Part shown: positions 58,795 through 64,000 of the stretch, piece after piece
How positions within the stretch are numbered: the stretch's first letter is position 1
Layout: the number at the start of each line of letters is the position of its first letter
NCBI RefSeq assembly: GCF_023168325.1
Contig: NZ_AP025688.1
Span: 4,278,001-4,342,000 of the forward strand
Direction of reading: 5' to 3'
Length of the DNA: 64,000 nucleotides
Source: Tsukamurella sp. PLM1
GTDB lineage: Bacteria; Actinomycetota; Actinomycetes; Mycobacteriales; Mycobacteriaceae
The notes under the pieces: generated by a model
What the model saw: the letters and a program-made list of their open reading frames with translations, nothing else
The model's database searches: none
Told to the model about the DNA's origin: nothing
Translations under genes and position numbers: made by a program

Positions 58795-59945
58795 GCCCCG
58801 CGCTGCGCCACTTCCCCCAGTTGTCCGAGGCCACGCTCAGCCGGCTCTTCCACCACCGGCCCCAGCCCTTCGACCGCACGGCGCCGCGCGCGCTCCTCGC
58901 GCACGCGCTGGGGGCCACGCTCTACGTCCCCGCCACCCGGGACCAGCTTGCGGACACGATCCGCCGCCGGCACGCGGCCGGGGTGCTCTCCATGGTCATC
59001 GATCTGGAGGACGCCGTCGCCGACGATGCCGCCCAGCTCGCGGTGGAACGGACCGTTGCAGCGCTCACGGAGCTCGCGGCCGACCCCGGGGCGCTCCCCC
59101 TGCTGTTCGTGCGCCCGCGCACCACCGCCGACACCGCCCACCTACTCGCAGAGCTCGGTACAGGTATCCGCGCACTCACCGGCGTGGTGCTGCCGAAGTT
59201 CGCCGCTGGTCCGGGGCGCGAGGCGCTCGCGGCGGCCCGCGCTCGCGGGCTGTACGCGATGCCCGTGCTGGAGACCGCCGCGATCGTGTACCGCGAGACC
59301 CGCGACGAGGCGCTCGGCGGGATCGCCACGGTGCTGGGCGAGTACCGCGAGTCGATCCTGGCGGTGCGGATCGGTGCGACGGACATGTCGGCGCTGTTCG
59401 GCATCCGGCGCGACCGCGACCTCACGATCTACGACGTGCACGTGGTGGCCGAGACCATCTCCGCCATCGTGGGTCGTCTGGGCCGTTCCGACGGAACGGG
59501 TTTCGTGGTCACCGGCCCGGTGTGGGAGTACTTCGCCGATCACGAGCGCATGTTCCGTCCCCTGCTGCGCGCCACGCCGTTCGAACGCAACCACGCGGCG
59601 CGCTTCCGCGAGCAGCTCGTGGGACGTGACCTGGACGGTCTGCTCCGCGAGACCGCCCTGGACCGGGCCAACGGACTGCACGGCAAGACGGTGATCCATC
59701 CGTCACACGTCGCAGCAGTGCACGCACTCTCGTCGGTGACGCACGAGGAACACCAGGACGCGCTGGACATCGCGGGCCGCGAAGCCGGCGGAGTCCTGGC
59801 CTCGAGCTACCGCAACAAGATGAACGAGATGAAGCCACACCGCAATTGGGCCCGACACACATTGATCCGAGCGGATCTGTTCGGCGTGACCAGACCGGAG
59901 ATCGGATTCGTGGACCTGTTGACCGCGCTCGTGGAGGGACGATAG
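58791..59945 (+). CDS. CitE-like (HpcH/HpaI) aldolase/lyase of the Ter operon
   Basis: 384 aa from GTG 58791, overlapping the upstream gene (GTGA). TIM-barrel of the citrate-lyase-beta type: metal-binding V-I-D-L-E-D-A-V-A-D (about residue 67), F-V-R-P-R, T-G-V-V-L-P-K-F and I-G-A-T-D-M-S. The C-terminal extension is absent from ordinary CitE. In the published Ter-associated biosynthetic cluster this enzyme is proposed to build a carbon skeleton. The next gene starts one base after its stop. Confidence 0.88.
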   Translation: MSPALRHFPQLSEATLSRLFHHRPQPFDRTAPRALLAHALGATLYVPATRDQLADTIRRRHAAGVLSMVIDLEDAVADDAAQLAVERTVAALTELAADPGALPLLFVRPRTTADTAHLLAELGTGIRALTGVVLPKFAAGPGREALAAARARGLYAMPVLETAAIVYRETRDEALGGIATVLGEYRESILAVRIGATDMSALFGIRRDRDLTIYDVHVVAETISAIVGRLGRSDGTGFVVTGPVWEYFADHERMFRPLLRATPFERNHAARFREQLVGRDLDGLLRETALDRANGLHGKTVIHPSHVAAVHALSSVTHEEHQDALDIAGREAGGVLASSYRNKMNEMKPHRNWARHTLIRADLFGVTRPEIGFVDLLTALVEGR

Positions 59946-61187
59946 ATGACGGTGCCGGCCACCCTGTGCGAGAACCTGGGCATGCGCCTGCGCGGCGACG
60001 CGCACTTGACGACGCTGGTCCGTCCCGGGCTGCGGCGCAATCCCCGCCGGGCGCACCTGCTGGTGTCGACGGTGCTGGGCAAACACCTCCCCGCCGACCC
60101 GGCCGAGGTGCGGGCCGCGGCGGACCGTCTGGCCGATCGCGTGGCGGAGGTGGTCGACGGGCCGTGCGTGGTCTTCGGATTCGCCGAGACCGCCACGGGA
60201 TTGGGGCACTGCGTGGCCGCGCGGCTCGGCGCCGCCGTCTACCTGCAATCCACCCGCCGGCCCGGCGCGGTGGTGTACGGCGAGTTCACCGAGGGGCACT
60301 CGCACGCCACCTCGCACCTGCTGCAACCCAGTTCGCCGGACCTGCTCGCCGCTGCCGACACCCTGGTCCTCGTGGACGACGAGATCTCCACCGGCGCCAC
60401 TGCTCTCGACTCGATCCGCGCCCTGCACGCCCTGGCGCCGCACCGGCGTTACGTGGTGGCCTCCCTGGTGGACGTCCGCCCGCAAGCGCACCGCGCGGAG
60501 ATCGGGCGGCGCGCGACCGAGGCGGGCCTGGAGATCGAGTTCGTGGCCCTGGCGTCGGGCACCGTCGAACTGCCGGAAGGCCTTCCGGCCCGAGTGGCGG
60601 AGCTCCCCGCCACCGGGTTCAACCCGCACGGCTCCGCGCGCGGCACCGTCGAGGTGCTGCACGCGCCGTGGCCCCAGGACCTGCCCGACGGTGGCCGGCA
60701 CGGCGCACTCGCCGCCGACCAGCCGCGGTACGCGGCGGCCGCCGACGCGGTCGCGGCGGCCGCTGCGCCGCACCTCGACGACCGCCCCGTGATCGTGATC
60801 GGGCACGAGGAACTCATGTACCTGCCGCTGTGCGTCGCGGAGGCGCTCGTCCGGCGCGGCGCAGCGGTCCGCTTCCAGACCACCACGCGGTCACCCGCGC
60901 TCGTGCGCGACGAGCCGGGCTACCCGCTGCGCCGCGGGTTCGAGTTCGGTGCGCCCGAGGACGATCCGGACGCGCCGCTGCGCTACCTGTACAACGCCGT
61001 CTGGGACGGAGCGGACGCCCGGCTGGTGTTCGTCGCGGACTCCCCCGCCGACACCGAGCGCCTGCGCGCGCCCGGCGGCCTCCTGGACGTGCTCACGGCG
61101 GCCGGTCACGACGTCCTGGTGCTCGTGGTTCCGGCGTCGGACCAAGCGGTGCTCGCCGCCGCGCGGGCGGCGGTGGCCGCCCGATGA
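59946..61187 (+). CDS. Phosphoribosyltransferase-domain protein (first PRTase of the Ter operon)
   Basis: 413 aa from ATG 59946. PRPP-binding loop V-L-V-D-D-E-I-S-T-G-A-T (about residue 140) with an upstream beta strand (PCVVFGFAETATGLGH); the C-terminal half (about residues 270-413) is an extra domain of the TRSP type found with this PRTase. Predicted to join ribose phosphate to a base-like substrate. It overlaps the next gene by 4 nt. The ORF is intact. Confidence 0.87.
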   Translation: MTVPATLCENLGMRLRGDAHLTTLVRPGLRRNPRRAHLLVSTVLGKHLPADPAEVRAAADRLADRVAEVVDGPCVVFGFAETATGLGHCVAARLGAAVYLQSTRRPGAVVYGEFTEGHSHATSHLLQPSSPDLLAAADTLVLVDDEISTGATALDSIRALHALAPHRRYVVASLVDVRPQAHRAEIGRRATEAGLEIEFVALASGTVELPEGLPARVAELPATGFNPHGSARGTVEVLHAPWPQDLPDGGRHGALAADQPRYAAAADAVAAAAAPHLDDRPVIVIGHEELMYLPLCVAEALVRRGAAVRFQTTTRSPALVRDEPGYPLRRGFEFGAPEDDPDAPLRYLYNAVWDGADARLVFVADSPADTERLRAPGGLLDVLTAAGHDVLVLVVPASDQAVLAAARAAVAAR

Positions 61188-62308
61188 CCGCGACCACCCC
61201 GCCGCTCTGCGGACCCACCTTCGGCTCCTACGCCGCCGACGAGGTGACCTGGCTGCTCAAGGATCTCTCGCACGTGGCGCTGGAGGCCGACATCGCCGAC
61301 CGCGAGCGCCGGATCCAGTCGGGTGCGGCGCATTACGCCGAGTCGCTACCCATCGAGTACCAGCCCAGTGCCGAGTACCGGGCGCTGTTCGACGCCGCTC
61401 TCGCCGCCTCGGCGCCGCGGCTCGCCCGGGCCGTCGGCACGGTCACCGAGCTGCTGCTGGCCGAGCGCGGCCGGGACGTGGTGCTGGTCTCGCTGGCGCG
61501 CGCGGGAACGCCGGTCGGGATCCTCATGCGCCGCTGGGCGCAGCGCGTGCACGGCCTGGACCTGCCGCACTACGCGGTGTCGATCGTGCGCGGCCGCGGC
61601 ATCGATCACGTGGCCCTCGATCATCTGGTGGCCCACCACGATCCGGCGGCGATCGTGTTCGTCGACGGCTGGACCGGCAAGGGCGCCATCACCCGCGAGC
61701 TCGCCGAGGCGCTCGACGAGTACCACGCGACCTACGGCGTCCGCCTGAACCCCGACCTCGCGGTGCTCGCAGACCCGGGTCACTGCGTGCGCACGTACGG
61801 CACCCGGGACGACTTCCTCATCGCCTCGGCGTGCCTCAATTCCACCGTGTCCGGCCTGGTTTCGCGCACCGTTCTCAACGCCGACCTGATCGGGCCGGAG
61901 GAGTTCCACGGCGCCAAGTTCTACGCCGAGCTCGCCCCGCACGACGTGTCCGCGGTCCTGCTCGACACCGTCGCAGCCCGGTTCGACGGTGCCGCCCCCG
62001 CCGCCCGGGACGCCGCGGCCGCGCTCGCCGCGGATTCCCCGGCGCGGGAGCCGGACTGGTCCGGGTGGGCGTCGGTGGAGCGGGTCCGCGAGGAGTACGG
62101 CGTGTCGACGGCGAACCTCGTCAAACCCGGGATCGGCGAGACCACGCGGGTCCTGCTGCGCCGCGTCCCGTGGCGGGTGCTGCTGCGCGACCCGGACGAT
62201 CCCGATCACCTGCACATCCGGCGGCTCGCCACCGAACGCGGTGTGCCCGTGGAGATCGTCCCGGACCTCGCGTACGCCTGCATCGGACTGATCAAGGAGG
62301 ACTCGTGA
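61184..62308 (+). CDS. StiP-type / PELOTA-associated phosphoribosyltransferase-like protein
   Basis: 374 aa from ATG 61184. PRTase-like core with V-F-V-D-G-W-T-G-K-G-A-I-T (about residue 158) and V-S-L-A-R-A-G-T-P-V-G-I; the C-terminal domain (about 320-374) resembles the PELOTA/RNA-binding module of this family, named cysteine protease StiP in some databases. Second PRTase-like member of the operon, coupled on both sides. It may modify the nucleoside-like product. The annotation name is uncertain. Confidence 0.83.
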   Translation: MTATTPPLCGPTFGSYAADEVTWLLKDLSHVALEADIADRERRIQSGAAHYAESLPIEYQPSAEYRALFDAALAASAPRLARAVGTVTELLLAERGRDVVLVSLARAGTPVGILMRRWAQRVHGLDLPHYAVSIVRGRGIDHVALDHLVAHHDPAAIVFVDGWTGKGAITRELAEALDEYHATYGVRLNPDLAVLADPGHCVRTYGTRDDFLIASACLNSTVSGLVSRTVLNADLIGPEEFHGAKFYAELAPHDVSAVLLDTVAARFDGAAPAARDAAAALAADSPAREPDWSGWASVERVREEYGVSTANLVKPGIGETTRVLLRRVPWRVLLRDPDDPDHLHIRRLATERGVPVEIVPDLAYACIGLIKEDS

Positions 62309-63189
62309 CCGCGTTCCTCACCAGCGATCTCGACCGCACCCTGATCTACTCGCAGGCCTCCGCCGGGCCCGCCTTCGCGACCGCAGAACCCGTCTGCGTG
62401 GAGACCTACCGCGACGCACCGTTGTCGTACATGTCCCCCGCCTCGCACGCCGGCCTCGCGTCGCTGGCCGCGTCGGGGTCGCTGGTGCCCACGACCACAC
62501 GCACCCCGGAGCAGTACCGCCGCGTGCGTCTGCCGGGCGCCGCCGGCGACGGATTCCGCTCGCCGCACGCCCCGCGGCCGTACGCCTTCGCGATCTGCTC
62601 CAACGGCGGCGAGATCCTCGTGGAGGACGCGCCGGACCCTCGGTGGCAGGAGCACATCCTCGGTCTCCTCGCCGCGCTCCCCGCGAGCCTGGAGCAGATC
62701 ACCGCCGAACTCGAACGACGCCTCGCGCCGGAGTGGGGGCCGCGGCTGCGCCTCGTGCCCGGCCTGTTCGCCTACGTCGTCTCGGAGACCCGGATCCCAG
62801 CGGATGCGGTCGAACAGTGGCGCACGTACTGCGAGCCGCGCGGCTGGATCGTGTCGCAGCAGGGCCGCAAGCTGTACACGATCCCCGAGCCGGTGACGAA
62901 GTCACGTGCGGCCCGTGAGGTACGCCGCCGCCTCGTGGAGGCCGGTGTGATCGAGGAGGGAGCGACCTGGCTCGCGGCGGGCGACGGCGCCCTCGACGCC
63001 GACCTGCTCGGCGCTGCCGATCGCGCGATCCGCCCCCGGCACGGCGAGCTCGAGGAGAACGCCTTCACCCTGCCGCACCTCACGCTCACCACATCGTCGG
63101 GCATCGCGGCGGGCACCGAGATCGTGGACTGGTTCGCCGCCGCCGGAACGCCAGCACCCGAAGCCGATTCGATCAAGGAGCTCCGATGA
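62305..63189 (+). CDS. HAD-family hydrolase of the Ter operon
   Basis: 294 aa from GTG 62305. Motif I D-L-D-R-T-L-I at residue 8 (first D nucleophile), a motif II-like P-T-T-T-R-T-P-E-Q-Y segment, K-L-Y (about 193), a motif III-like K-S-R-A-A-R and motif IV A-A-G-D-G-A-L-D-A-D (about 230). Probably dephosphorylates the ribosylated intermediate. It overlaps the StiP-type gene (GTGA) and the following terD gene. Confidence 0.87.
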   Translation: MTAFLTSDLDRTLIYSQASAGPAFATAEPVCVETYRDAPLSYMSPASHAGLASLAASGSLVPTTTRTPEQYRRVRLPGAAGDGFRSPHAPRPYAFAICSNGGEILVEDAPDPRWQEHILGLLAALPASLEQITAELERRLAPEWGPRLRLVPGLFAYVVSETRIPADAVEQWRTYCEPRGWIVSQQGRKLYTIPEPVTKSRAAREVRRRLVEAGVIEEGATWLAAGDGALDADLLGAADRAIRPRHGELEENAFTLPHLTLTTSSGIAAGTEIVDWFAAAGTPAPEADSIKELR

Positions 63190-64000
63190 GCGCACTCGCC
63201 AAGGGCCAGAACGGGCCGCTTCCCGCCGGGTCCGTCACCGTCACCGTCGACCTGCCGGCTCCCGCGGACGTGTCCGCCCTGCTGGTCACCGATACGGGAA
63301 AGGTCCGCTCGGACGCGGATTTCGTCTTCTTCAACCAGCCGAACGGGCCCGGCGTGAGCCTGCTGAACGGCGCGCTGCGCATCGACGGCGCGCAGGTCCC
63401 GGCGGACATCGCCCAGGTCCGCATCGCGATCACCCTCGACGATGCCACCGCTTCGTTCGGGCGGTTCGGCGCGCCCGTCGCCCGCGTCGCCGACGCCACC
63501 GGCGCGCCGCTGTACGAGTACCCGATCGAGGGCCTGACCAGCGAATCGGTGGTGATCGCCGTGGAGGTGTACCGCCGTGGTGCCGACTGGAAGGTCCGCG
63601 CCATCGGGCAGGGCTACGCGGGCGGCTTCGCCGACCTGGTGCGCGACCACGGCGTGAGCGTGGACGACGCGCCCGCCACTCCGCCCGCCGCAGCACCGGC
63701 GGCGGCTCCGGCCGCGGCACCGTCTGCCGCGCCCCCGGCGACCGCGCCCCCGGCAGCACCCGGACCGTCCGGACAGCCGATCGACTACTTCGCGAGCGGG
63801 ACGCCGTCGTCGGCCACCGCGGGCAGCGCCCCGATCGACTACTTCAACGCCCCCGCGCCGGGCCGCGCCGCACCGCCCTCCCACTCCGTACCGCCCGCTG
63901 CGCCCGCACAGCTGCCGTTCACCCCGACGGCGCAGCTCGCCGGGCAGCAACCAGCGGGTGCGCCGGAGATCAGCCTCACCAAGAGCAAGCGCGTGGACCT
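63186..64000 (+). CDS. TerD-domain protein, multi-domain (partial, runs off the right edge)
   Basis: At least 271 aa from ATG 63186, overlapping the HAD gene. TerD domain with V-R-S-D-A-D-F-V-F-F-N-Q-P and I-G-Q-G-Y-A-G-G-F, then an Ala/Pro linker with repeated P-I-D-Y-F motifs, and the start of a second domain (EISLTKSKRVDL) at the edge. Same two-domain plan as the genes at 49324 and 53620. Confidence 0.9.
   Translation, partial: MSALAKGQNGPLPAGSVTVTVDLPAPADVSALLVTDTGKVRSDADFVFFNQPNGPGVSLLNGALRIDGAQVPADIAQVRIAITLDDATASFGRFGAPVARVADATGAPLYEYPIEGLTSESVVIAVEVYRRGADWKVRAIGQGYAGGFADLVRDHGVSVDDAPATPPAAAPAAAPAAAPSAAPPATAPPAAPGPSGQPIDYFASGTPSSATAGSAPIDYFNAPAPGRAAPPSHSVPPAAPAQLPFTPTAQLAGQQPAGAPEISLTKSKRVD

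Overview
This is a high-GC actinobacterial chromosome segment, most likely from a mycolic-acid bacterium of the order Mycobacteriales. I favour a Tsukamurella-like genus, but the genus cannot be fixed by reading. The evidence is a complete YrbE/Mce lipid-transport operon, FadD/FadA/FadB lipid genes, and two blocks in the mycobacterial order: dnaB-rplI-rpsR-ssb-rpsF and Rv0051-like-ponA1-DUF5318-PadR-ino1.

Layout. 1-4.8 kb: type I restriction-modification operon hsdM-hsdS-hsdR (hsdR cut by the window edge). 4.9-6.05 kb: a nuclease-like gene and an unknown gene. 6.24 kb: initiator tRNA with an intrinsic terminator. 6.6-13.44 kb: a Tn7-like transposon with overlapping tnsA-tnsB-tnsC-tniQ genes. 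Its tnsA-side end carries three spaced TGGCCA sites and a TACA terminus, and it stops 8 bp from the dnaB stop codon. 13.45-17.6 kb: dnaB, a small secreted protein and the rpsF-ssb-rpsR-rplI operon. 17.8-30.1 kb: yrbEA-yrbEB-mceABCDEF, an Mce-associated protein, two small membrane proteins, two DUF2236 proteins and a two-headed TetR regulator. 30.2-41.3 kb: acyl-CoA ligase, thiolase, FadB, an IS110-family insertion, enoyl-CoA hydratase, nitronate monooxygenase, aldehyde dehydrogenase and a CPBP protease. 41.3-49.25 kb: two GT87-type membrane proteins, ponA1, DUF5318, PadR and ino1. 49.3-64 kb: a Ter (tellurium-type stress) locus with five TerD-domain genes, three AIM24-family genes, a DUF475/TerC-like membrane protein, and an operon of CitE-like aldolase, two phosphoribosyltransferase-type proteins and a HAD phosphatase.

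How it fits together. The mce operon plus FadD/FadA/FadB/EchA/ALDH looks like an uptake-and-oxidation module for a lipid substrate. A near-palindromic motif (TAGAGAATATTCCCTA-like) occurs before yrbEA and between the nitronate monooxygenase and ALDH genes, with a half-site in the ligase/thiolase promoter, which suggests co-regulation. The Ter locus matches the published proposal of a stress system that couples TerD metal-binding proteins to synthesis of a nucleoside-like compound.

Data quality. About fifteen genes, including the expected-essential ssb and the usually conserved ponA1, are broken by one-base indels, nearly all single losses in G or C runs. I treat these as probable sequencing errors and give joined coordinates. 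The interruptions in tnsB, tniQ and the IS110 transposase therefore cannot be taken as biological without re-sequencing.
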